DNA of 64,000 nucleotides from a bacterium (GTDB taxonomy: Bacteria > Hydrothermota > UBA3073 > JACQXS01 > JAQTXJ01): positions 62,001-126,000 of the forward strand of contig JAQUPX010000003.1 of assembly GCA_028716385.1 (NCBI GenBank), given 5' to 3'. The position numbers were made by a program, and so were the translations under genes. Each line of letters begins with the position of its first letter. The stretch's first letter is position 1. The notes under the pieces were generated by a model that was not told the origin of the DNA, did no database searches, and worked only from the letters and a program-made list of their open reading frames with translations. Shown here one piece after another: positions 26,703-35,511 of the stretch.

Positions 26703-28217
26703 GTGAAATTATACAAGTATACATTATTTTTATTAGTCTTTTTCTCGTCAGCATCCACAATAACCAATGCAAGAGTAGTAACATTCACAAGGGTAACGGT
26801 AGGCAGTGGATTGAATACTCCTCATGGTGACTGGACCGGCAACATAGATGGCACAAGCCCTAAATATGAACTTGATATTTTCGCAACAGTTGCCGGGAGT
26901 AAGACGGCAGTTTGGTATGCAAATACTAATAAGGGGAAAACTTGGTCGGCAAGTAACCTTATATGGAATAATCCTTATTATAATTATGAAATAGCAGGCA
27001 CTGACCTTAATAAAAATGGAATTATAGATGCCGTGTCAACAGATGACGATGTGAGCGCTACAGGTTTATCATATCTTTTACTTCACACAAATAGCGGGGG
27101 AGGGACTTTTACAACAACGGATATTAACAGCAGCGGTATTAGTGGGTTATTCAGGCAAATGAGATTTGGAGACATGGAAGGAGACGGAGACATAGATATA
27201 ATCGTGACAGTCAACACTAACAGATTTTATACTACTCAGACAGGTGTTGGCGTATACTGGTATGAAAATACAGGAAATTTGAATTTCACGCCTCATTTTG
27301 TAGGATTCTGTAATGCATGGAAAATAGATTGTTTTGACAATGATATGCCAAAAGATGGGCATCTTGATATAGTAGTTACTGAATGCTATCATGGGAACCT
27401 TGATATAACGGCAAACTGCAAATTGATTTTATATAAAAACAATGGAAGTGAAAGTTTTAGTCCGTATGTAATAGACAATACTCTCGGGCCACCCAGCGGG
27501 GCATCGAGTAGCGGTGGAGCAGGAATAAGGTGCGCAGATTTCGACAAGGATGGACTAATAGATATAGCTTCAGGAAATTCATCAACAGGAGTTTTTTACT
27601 GGTATAAAAACAATGGCGGAAATACTTTCACAAAATATACAATAGATACAAATTGCCCTGCTATTGATGGAATTGATGTGGGAGATTTTGAACCGGATGG
27701 TGATATGGATATAGTAGTAGCAGGACGAAGTTATTGGTTTAGATGGTATGAAAATGATGGGAGCGGTAACTTTACAAAACATGATATTGATACGCAATAC
27801 CAATTATTTGACCTTCCTTATGTATCTTATTTAGACGGGGACAGCTGTCCTGATATAGTACTTACAGAATCATCTTCCAGTGGATATGTTTTTGCCTATC
27901 TTAACCCTTGCTCCGATTCCGGACACAGTATAGAAGAAAGTAATTTTGAAAATGAAAATTATCTAAAATCCCCATCCATTGTTAAAGGAAACTTTGCAAA
28001 ACTAACATTACATATAAAAAATGAAACAAATATTAGATTGGAAATAAGGGATGTTACAGGCAGTATTAAAGATGTGCTTCTCGAGAAAAACAATTGTCAA
28101 CCCGGAATTTACGAAACCTTATGGAATACCAATAAAAAATCTGCCGGGATATATTTCGTAACACTAAAGACAGGGGATAACCATACACAAACAAAGAAAA
28201 TTACATATATCAAATAA
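26703..28217 (+). CDS. Secreted FG-GAP/VCBS repeat protein with C-terminal sorting domain
   Basis: 504 residues starting at GTG after TTTTAGGAGGTAAAA. Residues 1-23 are a signal peptide ('YKYTLFLLVFFSSASTITNA'). Repeated calcium-loop units follow: 'DLNKNGIIDAV', 'DMEGDGDIDIIV', 'DFDKDGLIDIAS', 'DFEPDGDMDIVV', 'YLDGDSCPDIVL'. Each is paired with 'WYENTGN/WYKNNGG' strands, consistent with a seven-bladed integrin-like propeller. The last 75 residues ('RLEIRDVTGSIKDVLL...SAGIYFVTLKTGD') resemble the FlgD-Ig/type IX sorting domain seen on two other proteins here. It is probably a surface or extracellular binding protein. The ligand is unknown. Confidence 0.8.
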   Translation: MKLYKYTLFLLVFFSSASTITNARVVTFTRVTVGSGLNTPHGDWTGNIDGTSPKYELDIFATVAGSKTAVWYANTNKGKTWSASNLIWNNPYYNYEIAGTDLNKNGIIDAVSTDDDVSATGLSYLLLHTNSGGGTFTTTDINSSGISGLFRQMRFGDMEGDGDIDIIVTVNTNRFYTTQTGVGVYWYENTGNLNFTPHFVGFCNAWKIDCFDNDMPKDGHLDIVVTECYHGNLDITANCKLILYKNNGSESFSPYVIDNTLGPPSGASSSGGAGIRCADFDKDGLIDIASGNSSTGVFYWYKNNGGNTFTKYTIDTNCPAIDGIDVGDFEPDGDMDIVVAGRSYWFRWYENDGSGNFTKHDIDTQYQLFDLPYVSYLDGDSCPDIVLTESSSSGYVFAYLNPCSDSGHSIEESNFENENYLKSPSIVKGNFAKLTLHIKNETNIRLEIRDVTGSIKDVLLEKNNCQPGIYETLWNTNKKSAGIYFVTLKTGDNHTQTKKITYIK

Positions 28218-28270
28218 ATCCTTACTCCCGTAATTTTCTATATATTACTTTAAAAACCGGTAATATGTTT

Positions 28271-29332
28271 TTAGAGATATGTTTTTGCTAATTCCTCTCC
28301 GTTTAGAACCCTTAGCGCACCTTGAGCAAGCGCAAGCATTTCATTCTCACCCGGAAGAACAAGCGCAGGAGCTATAAATTCTGTTCGTTCTTTTATCAAA
28401 TCAACGAGTAACTTATAATTTGCAGCAGAACCCGTAAGAACTATACCATCAACTTTTCCCTTCAACACTGTCGCCATTGCACCTATTTCCTTTGCTATTT
28501 GATAAGCCATTGCCTCAATATAAAATTTCGCCTTTTCATCGCCATTAGCTATTCTATCTCTCACCTCTTCTATACTATTTGTCCCCAGATGAGCAGTAAT
28601 CCCGCCATTTCCTACAAGTCTTTTTTTAAGCCACTTCTCGTCATATTTCCCCGAAAAACAAAGTTTAACTAGCTGTGTTACGGGTAAACTGCCACTACGT
28701 TCCGGCGAAAATGGCCCTCCCTCATTTGCATTGTTAGCATCTATTATTTTTCCCGATTTTAATGGACATATAGATATTCCTCCGCCCAAATGCGCTACTA
28801 TAAGATTAATATCATTCAGGGATTTCCCCAATTGTGAAGCAGCTTTTCTTGCCATTGCTTTTATGTTTAATGTGTGTTGTAAAGCAACCCTTGTAATTTC
28901 AGGAATGCCCGCAACTCTTGCAAGAGGTTCAAATTCGTCTACTGAAACAGGGTCAACGGTAAATGCAGGAACATTAAATTTATTAGCTACTTCCGAAGCT
29001 AATAACGGTCCTATATTTGATATATGTTCGGCTAGAACTCTGCCTTCTTTGACATCATTTAACATAGTCTCATTTACGGTATATGTTCCGCTTACAATTG
29101 GTTTAAACGGACCTCCTCTTCCGACAGCTGCATCTATTTTCTTTACATCCCATTTATTAAGAAGGTCTTCTATTATTTTAAATCTAAACCCCAGTTGTTC
29201 TAAAGAATTTTTGTATTGTTTAAGTTCTTCCTGGGAATGAGATAATTTTTCTCTCTTCACTTCCTTTTCATCTTCGAACAAAGAACATACCGTAGACGTA
29301 GATCCGGGATTTATCACAAAAAGTGTCTTCAT
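28271..29332 (-). CDS. buk: Butyrate kinase
   Basis: 353 residues of the acetokinase superfamily. Features are the N-terminal phosphate loop 'INPGSTSTVCSLFED', 'AAVGRGGPFKPIVSGTYTVN', 'LIVAHLGGGISICPL' and 'VDGIVLTGSAANYKLL'. The 'GRGGPFKP' and 'EGGPFSPERSGSLP' segments are typical of butyrate/branched-chain fatty acid kinases, not acetate kinase. It reversibly forms acyl phosphate and ADP and could make ATP at the end of fermentation. The usual partner phosphotransbutyrylase is not adjacent. A GGGGGAA site precedes the ATG at 29332, 14 bases after the barrel-protein gene. Confidence 0.88.
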   Translation of the reverse strand: MKTLFVINPGSTSTVCSLFEDEKEVKREKLSHSQEELKQYKNSLEQLGFRFKIIEDLLNKWDVKKIDAAVGRGGPFKPIVSGTYTVNETMLNDVKEGRVLAEHISNIGPLLASEVANKFNVPAFTVDPVSVDEFEPLARVAGIPEITRVALQHTLNIKAMARKAASQLGKSLNDINLIVAHLGGGISICPLKSGKIIDANNANEGGPFSPERSGSLPVTQLVKLCFSGKYDEKWLKKRLVGNGGITAHLGTNSIEEVRDRIANGDEKAKFYIEAMAYQIAKEIGAMATVLKGKVDGIVLTGSAANYKLLVDLIKERTEFIAPALVLPGENEMLALAQGALRVLNGEELAKTYL

Positions 29333-29346
29333 TATTCCCCCTTTAA

Positions 29347-31122
29347 TTAAAATTGTTTTTTCAATCTCAAAGTTATAATATTCTCATTATAGCTATATGT
29401 ACTATCATACTCATTAGCATTATTCATAATCTTATATTCCAGTATAATAAACTTATACAATTCTATTCTCATATCCGCTGTCCAATTAAATGAAGTTGAA
29501 GAGTTGTTGTTCCCATAGCCTGTTTTGAGAGAAAACTTGTTTTTAATAAGTTCATATTCTGCATCAGCCCTGAATGAATTACCACTGCTTGTTATTCCAT
29601 AACTACTTGAGACATAGCCTTTTGCAACTCCAAATCTTATCCCGCCACTGGTAGCCGACATTCCAAAAGTATTTGAATAAATAATATACGGAGTGAATTT
29701 CCCAAGAGTATAATTTAGATAATTATAAAGCATATATTCCGTCGAATCGCTTATTTTGTATATTTCATAATTACCATTCAAGTAAAGGTTTTTATACTGG
29801 ATAGAAAATTCGTCAAGAACACCATTTTTACCGGCATCAAGATAAGGATTTCCAATTATAAAATAAGATGTATCTATGTTATTGTAAGTTAATTTATTAT
29901 CAATATACCCTGTCGTTAATTCTATTCCGGCGTTATAAGCATATCCCTCTTTTAATGCTGAATCCGGATATTGAGAACTACTTTTGCTAAATTCAATTAT
30001 CCCGATTAATTGTTCTAAAAATGGATATTTAACTTCTCCGGTAAAAAAGTCGTTTTTTAAGGGTGGTTCATACATTAGCCTATTTAAAGAAGTGTCCGAT
30101 AGAGTTGTCAAAACAGTTGAGTCATCCAACCCATAGTAATAACTCAGCCCAAAATCGGCGTTTAAGATTTTCCTGCTTATTTTCCCGCCCAATATATATC
30201 TTGCATAAGTAAGATAATTTGTATCCGATTTTTCCACCTGTGCACAAAGTAAATCAATATTCATAAATTTAGAGGTTGTGGTTAAATTAAGCCCGCGTGG
30301 CAATATTCCATATAACGTAAGCATTGACGAAGTAGTATAAATATCCCCTACTGATAATTTGCCAATGGGGTATTCCATCTCAAAATTAAAATTATAACTT
30401 TCGTCCATATTAAACCAGAAAGAAAAAGGGAAATAAAGTGAGCCATTTATATAAGTATCAAATAAAGGATGTGTTCCGGGTTCATAAGGTAAAGAGGAGG
30501 TTACGGAATCTTTACTTGTTGTATATCTTGCCCCTGCTGATGCATATCCATGAGCAGATATTTTAGAAATTATGTTAAAAGAAAAAGTAGTTTCGGTTAT
30601 ATCTTTTATTTTTACTTTCAATTGATGTTCTCCCATACCTAAGTTAGCCCTGGGGGTGTAATATATAGAGAAAGAAGTATTTTCGCAATGTGAAGTAATG
30701 TCAATGCTGTCAAGGAACACTGTTATATTTTTAGGATTAACCTCGTTGCTAAATACAATAACAATATCCGGTTTTTTGGTAGTAACCGAGCCATATGGTT
30801 CAGGGCTTACAAGCTCAATCAAATTATCTCTTGTTATGACAGAAACTTTGTATTCCGGGGATTTGATAATTTTATTATCTTTAGTTTTAACGACTATGCA
30901 ATATTTTATTGACGGTGATTCAATCAATTCATCAGGAATAGTAGCAGATAGACGAGTTTGTTCTTTTTGCATATATACCGTCTTCTCATCTATTAAAATA
31001 TATGCCATTGCGACTTCTTCAGAAACATCTGCATAAATTTGCAAGGGAGCATCAATAAAAATATTATTTGGCGGGGTATGCGTAATTTGGACTCCTACTA
31101 ATTGAAACAATAGTATATACAT
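29347..31122 (-). CDS. Outer-membrane protein with N-terminal Ig-like part and beta-barrel
   Basis: 591 residues. I do not recognise a named family. The N-terminus has only a short hydrophobic stretch ('MYILLFQLVGVQI'); a longer in-frame export signal has no start codon before a TAA, so the start is uncertain. Residues 15-190 look like two or three Ig-like beta-sandwiches ('SPEPYGSVTTKKPDIVIVFSNEV' resembles Big_5 domains). The remaining 400 residues alternate aromatic and polar strands and end in 'NIITLRLKKQF', the terminal Phe expected for BAM-assembled barrels. It has its own TTGACG-16-TAAATT promoter and no ribosome site. A terminator separates it from the Ig-repeat gene upstream. Confidence 0.6.
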   Translation of the reverse strand: MYILLFQLVGVQITHTPPNNIFIDAPLQIYADVSEEVAMAYILIDEKTVYMQKEQTRLSATIPDELIESPSIKYCIVVKTKDNKIIKSPEYKVSVITRDNLIELVSPEPYGSVTTKKPDIVIVFSNEVNPKNITVFLDSIDITSHCENTSFSIYYTPRANLGMGEHQLKVKIKDITETTFSFNIISKISAHGYASAGARYTTSKDSVTSSLPYEPGTHPLFDTYINGSLYFPFSFWFNMDESYNFNFEMEYPIGKLSVGDIYTTSSMLTLYGILPRGLNLTTTSKFMNIDLLCAQVEKSDTNYLTYARYILGGKISRKILNADFGLSYYYGLDDSTVLTTLSDTSLNRLMYEPPLKNDFFTGEVKYPFLEQLIGIIEFSKSSSQYPDSALKEGYAYNAGIELTTGYIDNKLTYNNIDTSYFIIGNPYLDAGKNGVLDEFSIQYKNLYLNGNYEIYKISDSTEYMLYNYLNYTLGKFTPYIIYSNTFGMSATSGGIRFGVAKGYVSSSYGITSSGNSFRADAEYELIKNKFSLKTGYGNNNSSTSFNWTADMRIELYKFIILEYKIMNNANEYDSTYSYNENIITLRLKKQF

Positions 31123-31132
31123 AAGAAAGAGA

Positions 31133-31160
31133 AATTTATCTTAAATATCTCTTCCGTCAA
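31133..31160 (-). promoter_or_regulatory. Promoter of the Ig/barrel gene, TTGACG-16-TAAATT
   Basis: On the minus strand TTGACG (31160-31155) and TAAATT (31138-31133) are 16 bases apart. The -10 box ends 10 bases before the ATG at 31122. The geometry is identical to the polA promoter, again without a ribosome site. Confidence 0.45.
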
Positions 31161-31177
31161 GTCTAAAATACTCCACA

Positions 31178-31217
31178 AATAAAAAGGGCACTGTCCACAC
31201 TAAACGGACAATGCCCT
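31178..31217 (-). terminator. Terminator of the Ig-repeat gene
   Basis: On the minus strand AGGGCATTGTCC pairs with GGACAGTGCCCT (one G-U pair) around a 9-base loop and is followed by TTTTTATTTG. It lies 18 bases after the stop at 31235. Confidence 0.85.
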
Positions 31218-31234
31218 AAAATTAAAATCTTACT

Positions 31235-32893
31235 CTATTGAATAATATCTACATCTGCCCCGGTACGTCCAAAACCATAGCCTGGTTTTATATCAACCAG
31301 TACTGCACATTTACATGGGACATTGCCTGCAGTAAATAAACCATTCTGTGTTACAGTCCCCGCTTTTTCCGGGAATACTTTCCACATTAAAGGAATATTC
31401 GGCACTGCGTTATTATTGGCATCAACCACTTTTGCATCAAACTGTTGAGTAGCACCGACCTTAACTTTTACAAGTTTAGGGTCTATTTTAACAATATATG
31501 AAGCAACCGTAATTTCAGCAACATCTTTACCTTTTCCAAAATTAGGAGGAATAATCGCCGCTACTATTCCTCTACCGGGCAACTTACCTGCCGTAAATAA
31601 TCCGTCTTTCGTAATCGTTCCAAGAGTATTCGGTCCGACTTCCCATATTAAAGGAATATTTTGAATATTCCCTTTCAGATCTGTCACTACAGCTTTGAAT
31701 TGAATTTGTTCTCCCGGTTTTACATTAACATTACGAGGTTCTATTTTTACATTGAATTGCATATCTTTTGCAATAAGAACACCTGCACGGTCTAATCCCA
31801 TACCAAATTCAGGCGGAACTATAGCCAAAACTTCACATTTTCCAATTTCAGGCCCTGCCGTAAATAATCCGTCCGAATTTATAGTCCCTGCTTTTTCCGG
31901 TCTAACTTCCCATTTTATAGGGACTTGTACTAAATTACCATTTATATCATAAACTTCGGCATTGAATTGAATAGTTCCCATTGGTTCTATTGAGCTGAAT
32001 TTAGGATATATTTTAACTTTTACTTTTTCCGGCTTACCGATAATAATTCCTGCGCGGTCACCACCTGTCATATCCCCTGCTTTCACCACAACGGCAATAA
32101 ATCCTTTGCCTTTCTTTTCTCCTGCAGTAAACACTCCATCCGATGTAATAGTGCCGAGATTTTCCGGTATAACTTTCCATAATGCTTTCGCAGTAATTGA
32201 ATCATTATGCGGCCCCATTATTTCATATTCAAATTTCATTGTTTCCTGCGGTTTAAGTATCGCATGAGGTGGTTTTATTTTAACCGGCAAATATTTACCG
32301 GGTTCGCCCACCATTACAGTGGCTTCTCCAATACCTTCAAGATCGCCTGCTTTTACAAGAGCTATAATTTTAGCTTTTCCATTCTCATCCCCTGTAAATA
32401 TTCCATCTTGTGAGAGTTTCCCCATATGCGGCGGGGCTAATTTCCATAGAGTCTTAAATACTTCCACCGTTTTTCCATCATTATCCAATACTTCTACTTT
32501 AAATTGCACAGGATCGCCTATTTTCGCAAAAGTACGGGTAGGAATTACTCTAACTTTCAACTCCCGTCTTTCATTTTCTCGACTAATTTTTATAAGTGAA
32601 TGCCCTATGCCTTTTCCGGCTGCTGTTTCTACTAATGCGCGAACTATACCCTTCCCTTCTTTACCACCTGCAAAAAATAAACCATTTGGACCAATTTTTC
32701 CTAACTGATTTGGTTTTACATCCCATTTTATTTTTGCTTCCACCGGATTCCCCATAGAATCAGTTACTTCTGCCTTGAACTGAACTACATCTTTTGGATG
32801 TATTATAGCAGGATTGGGAAGCACTTTAACCGTTATTGCCGCTTGTAATGCCATTGGCAAAACAAGAGCAACTATTCCGAAAAAGCGTTTCAT
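31235..32893 (-). CDS. Exported protein with six Ig-like repeats
   Basis: 552 residues from the preferred start at 32893, where a GGGGG site precedes 'MKRFFGIVALVLPMALQA', a clear signal peptide. The mature part is six tandem Ig-like repeats of about 85-95 residues. Each opens with 'VKVxPxxxxxKxGxxxQFxAxVxD', continues with 'xxxWxVxPxxxGxIxxDGLFTAG' and closes with 'GxGxVxAxV'. This is a bacterial-Ig (BIG2-like) layout common in surface and envelope proteins. No anchor is visible. The ORF extends in frame to 32971, where a second ATG follows AAAGGAGG, so a longer form is possible. An ECF-type promoter at 32996-33024 directly links it to the sigma factor encoded upstream. Confidence 0.78.
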   Translation of the reverse strand: MKRFFGIVALVLPMALQAAITVKVLPNPAIIHPKDVVQFKAEVTDSMGNPVEAKIKWDVKPNQLGKIGPNGLFFAGGKEGKGIVRALVETAAGKGIGHSLIKISRENERRELKVRVIPTRTFAKIGDPVQFKVEVLDNDGKTVEVFKTLWKLAPPHMGKLSQDGIFTGDENGKAKIIALVKAGDLEGIGEATVMVGEPGKYLPVKIKPPHAILKPQETMKFEYEIMGPHNDSITAKALWKVIPENLGTITSDGVFTAGEKKGKGFIAVVVKAGDMTGGDRAGIIIGKPEKVKVKIYPKFSSIEPMGTIQFNAEVYDINGNLVQVPIKWEVRPEKAGTINSDGLFTAGPEIGKCEVLAIVPPEFGMGLDRAGVLIAKDMQFNVKIEPRNVNVKPGEQIQFKAVVTDLKGNIQNIPLIWEVGPNTLGTITKDGLFTAGKLPGRGIVAAIIPPNFGKGKDVAEITVASYIVKIDPKLVKVKVGATQQFDAKVVDANNNAVPNIPLMWKVFPEKAGTVTQNGLFTAGNVPCKCAVLVDIKPGYGFGRTGADVDIIQ

Positions 32894-32995
32894 ATTATAC
32901 CCCCTTCCTTCTAAAACATTTGTTCTCTTACTAAATTCAGAGAAGTTTTTATTTCTTTGTATTTCTTCCATTAGTTTTTTACCTCCTTTGCTAAA

Positions 32996-33024
32996 TTAGA
33001 TATAAATTCTATCAAAAAAGTTCC
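32996..33024 (-). promoter_or_regulatory. ECF-sigma-type promoter of the Ig-repeat gene
   Basis: On the minus strand GGAACTT (33024-33018) and TCTAA (33000-32996) are separated by 16-17 bases, the classic group-IV (sigma-E-like) layout. It closely matches the element before the sigma gene at 34162-34190. It lies between the anti-sigma stop and the Ig-repeat gene. Confidence 0.65.
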
Positions 33025-33032
33025 CAGAAAAT

Positions 33033-33656
33033 TTACAATTCACTACTTTTCCCATCAGGAACAACATAAAACATCTGTTCTTTTTGTTTTACTACTTTAT
33101 TATTTTTATCTATTATCTGAATTTTCATTTTATAATATCCTTCTTTCATATTCTTGTCCGATGTGTATATTATCTGGTCGGATTCTTTTTCGCGGGCAAC
33201 GACTTCATCATTGATTAGTATTTGCGCTTCCTGTGATTTAGGTTTATTATAAAACGCAGCGCTTATTGTCACATCATTGTCGGGAACTATGGAATTGACT
33301 TCCGGAGACACAATATAGATATCAGGTTTACCCGTTTTTAAATGCTGGAAAGAGAATACGGCAACAAATATTACACACATTGCACCTACCGTTATGGGAA
33401 TTAATTTAGCAAATGAGAATCTTTTAGATTTTTCCCGTTCAATCCTCGCCCATAATTTAGCTTCAAAATATGGCGGCAGGTCTACCTTCGTAACATTCTC
33501 CTTGAGAAGTTTATTGAATTTTTTCGCATTCTCAAGTTCAGCCCGACAATCTTTACACTCATTTATATGAGTTTCAAGAATGTTTTGCTCTTCCGCAGAC
33601 AACTCGTTGTCCACAAAAGCCTGAATAAGTAATTTAATATTATCACAATTTTTCAT
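33033..33656 (-). CDS. Zinc-finger anti-sigma factor
   Basis: 207 residues from the ATG at 33656, preceded by AAGGGGGAATTT; the track's 33695 start lies inside the sigma gene. The cytoplasmic N-terminus has the ZAS motif 'HINECKDC' (H-x3-C-x2-C). One transmembrane helix follows ('LIPITVGAMCVIFVAVFSF', about residues 88-106). The periplasmic C-terminus (about 100 residues) has an Ig-like sequence ('PDIYIVSPEVNSIVPDNDVTISAAF'). It should hold the neighbouring ECF sigma factor inactive until an envelope signal releases it. Its start is 11 bases past the sigma stop. Confidence 0.88.
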   Translation of the reverse strand: MKNCDNIKLLIQAFVDNELSAEEQNILETHINECKDCRAELENAKKFNKLLKENVTKVDLPPYFEAKLWARIEREKSKRFSFAKLIPITVGAMCVIFVAVFSFQHLKTGKPDIYIVSPEVNSIVPDNDVTISAAFYNKPKSQEAQILINDEVVAREKESDQIIYTSDKNMKEGYYKMKIQIIDKNNKVVKQKEQMFYVVPDGKSSEL

Positions 33657-33666
33657 AAATTCCCCC

Positions 33667-34152
33667 TTAATCCGATAAAGATGGCTGACCGCCACGCAAA
33701 TTTAATTTCTTTTCTAACATTTCCTTGCCTCTTGCAAGTCTCGACCTGACAGTCCCAATCGGGACACCTATTGTGTTCGCTATTTCTTCGTAAGGCATAT
33801 CATTATAATATTTCAAAACTATTGGTTCACGATATTCTACAGGTAAAGTTGAAATTAGTTTTTGTATCCTAAGTTTATTTTCAACATCCGGGACTGCTTC
33901 TTTTATCATTTCCGCGTTTAACGGCAGTAAAGACGTTTTATTTTTATTGAAATGCTTGTAACACTCATTTTTGGCAATCCTGTATAACCACGTGTATACA
34001 TTTGAGTCCCCTCTGAACTTACTAAAACTTTTGTAAGCAAGGAACAACGCTTCCTGTGTTATATCAGACGCATCATCATAATTGCCGGTAAATCCGAATG
34101 CCATATTAAATAACTTGTCCGAATACATAGTTACTACCTCTTCGAATTGCAT
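33667..34152 (-). CDS. ECF RNA polymerase sigma factor
   Basis: 161 residues. Region 2 is 'DASDITQEALFLAYKSFSKFRGDSNVYTWLYRIAKN' in type, with the core-binding and -10 recognition helices. Region 4 is the helix-turn-helix 'MPYEEIANTIGVPIGTVRSRLARGKEML'. There is no region 1 or 3, as usual for group IV. The gene sits just before its anti-sigma factor and behind an ECF-type promoter that it probably recognises itself, giving positive autoregulation. The leader between the -10 element and ATG is only about 8 bases. Confidence 0.93.
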   Translation of the reverse strand: MQFEEVVTMYSDKLFNMAFGFTGNYDDASDITQEALFLAYKSFSKFRGDSNVYTWLYRIAKNECYKHFNKNKTSLLPLNAEMIKEAVPDVENKLRIQKLISTLPVEYREPIVLKYYNDMPYEEIANTIGVPIGTVRSRLARGKEMLEKKLNLRGGQPSLSD

Positions 34153-34161
34153 TTCAATCCT

Positions 34162-34190
34162 TTAGATACGTTATATTGCTAAAAAGTTCC
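34162..34190 (-). promoter_or_regulatory. Autoregulatory ECF promoter of the sigma/anti-sigma pair
   Basis: On the minus strand GGAACTT (34190-34184) is followed after 17 bases by TCTAA (34166-34162). This is the sigma-E-type consensus, and the same two words recur before the Ig-repeat gene. Confidence 0.65.
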
Positions 34191-34309
34191 AACAAAATTT
34201 ATATTTATTAATTAATTTATTATTTATGCGATAATTTGTCAATTTTATTCTAATACACTATCTACTTGACAGATTATAACTTATATACTAACATTCCACC
34301 ATTAAAGCT

Positions 34310-35509
34310 ATGGCAGGCAAAACCGTTATTGAGAAAATATTGTCTAAGAAGTTAGGGAAAGACACACACATAGGCGACCGCGTATGGTTACCTACTGACC
34401 TCGTTGCTATGCGGGATTTTGGCGGTCCAAACGTGATTTTGGAATACAAAGAAAACTTCAAAGACTCTCCCCTATTCGACAAAGATAAAGTAGCCATAAC
34501 TTTTGACTTACACATTCCTCCAAGAGACGAAAAAGTAGCAAACAATCATAAAATCTGTCGGGATTTCGTTAAAAAAACAGGATGTAAATTATTTGACGTA
34601 AATGAAGGTATCGGACAACATATTCTCTTTGAACATAATCTTGTCCACCCGGGTGACGTCATAATCGGAACTGATTCTCATATGAACTTGCTTGGAGCAT
34701 TTGAAGCCCTTGCAATGGGCGTAGGAACAACCGATATAACCGGTGCAATGCGGTATGGAAAACTCTGGTATCGTATTCCACCTACAATAAGAATCGAAAT
34801 AAACGGAAAAATTAAAAAACCTGTTTGCGCAAAAGATGTTATATTATACGTTCTTAAAAACCTAAAAACGGACGGCGCCATAAATAAATCCGTCGAGTTC
34901 ACCGGGAATACCGTCAAATCTATGAATACGGCAGAACGAATCACGCTGACAAGTATGGTAACCGAAATGTCCGGGGAAATCGGGTTTGTAGAATCTAAAG
35001 ACTCTATTTTTACGGCAGATAAAGATGCAATTTATGAAAGCAAATATGAGTTTGACGTTTCAAAACTTGAACCGCAAATTGCCTGTCCACATTCGCCGGA
35101 CCTGGTAAAATCCGTCAAAGAAGTCGCAGGCACACCGATTGACCAGGTTTTCATAGGCAGCTGCACGAATGGTAAATATGAAGACTTAAAAGCCGCCGCA
35201 GACATATTAAAAGGTAAAACGGCAAAGATAAAATTGATAATAGTTCCGGCAACAATGAACGTGGCAAAAGAAGCATTAAAAAAAGGTCTTTATGAAATAT
35301 TCCTTTCTGCGGGAGCGGTAGTCGTAAACCCGGGCTGCGCATTATGCACGACAGGACATCCCGGTATTCTCGCAAACGGCGAAACAATGGTTTCAACTTC
35401 AAATCGTAATTTTATAGGTAAATTAGGTAAAGGCGGGGAAGTATATTTAGCTTCACCTGCTACGGCTGCAGCTACGGCTGTAACGGGAAAAATTGCAGTA
35501 CCTGAATAA
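34310..35509 (+). CDS. leuC: Aconitase-family hydro-lyase, large subunit (LeuC-like, copy 1)
   Basis: 399 residues of the 3-isopropylmalate dehydratase/homoaconitase family. The [4Fe-4S] cysteines are in 'IGSCTNGKYEDL' and 'NPGCALCTTGHPG'. Substrate-loop signatures are 'DVNEGIGQHILFEH' and 'IIGTDSHMNLLGAFEALAMGVGTTD'. It is shorter than the second copy at 45483 and differs at 'SHMNLLG' (copy 2 'SHTCTSG') and 'GCALC' (copy 2 'GCGPC'), so the two probably have different substrates. Leucine, citramalate-derived or homocitrate-type acids are all possible. The small subunit follows after two bases. There is no ribosome site; a TTGACA lies 44 bases upstream (34266). Confidence 0.8.
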   Translation: MAGKTVIEKILSKKLGKDTHIGDRVWLPTDLVAMRDFGGPNVILEYKENFKDSPLFDKDKVAITFDLHIPPRDEKVANNHKICRDFVKKTGCKLFDVNEGIGQHILFEHNLVHPGDVIIGTDSHMNLLGAFEALAMGVGTTDITGAMRYGKLWYRIPPTIRIEINGKIKKPVCAKDVILYVLKNLKTDGAINKSVEFTGNTVKSMNTAERITLTSMVTEMSGEIGFVESKDSIFTADKDAIYESKYEFDVSKLEPQIACPHSPDLVKSVKEVAGTPIDQVFIGSCTNGKYEDLKAAADILKGKTAKIKLIIVPATMNVAKEALKKGLYEIFLSAGAVVVNPGCALCTTGHPGILANGETMVSTSNRNFIGKLGKGGEVYLASPATAAATAVTGKIAVPE

Positions 35510-35511
35510 CT

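Noticed and set aside
28271-29332. Acetate kinase
   Set aside because: The GRGGPFKP and EGGPFSPERSG segments fit butyrate kinase; the length is also shorter than AckA.
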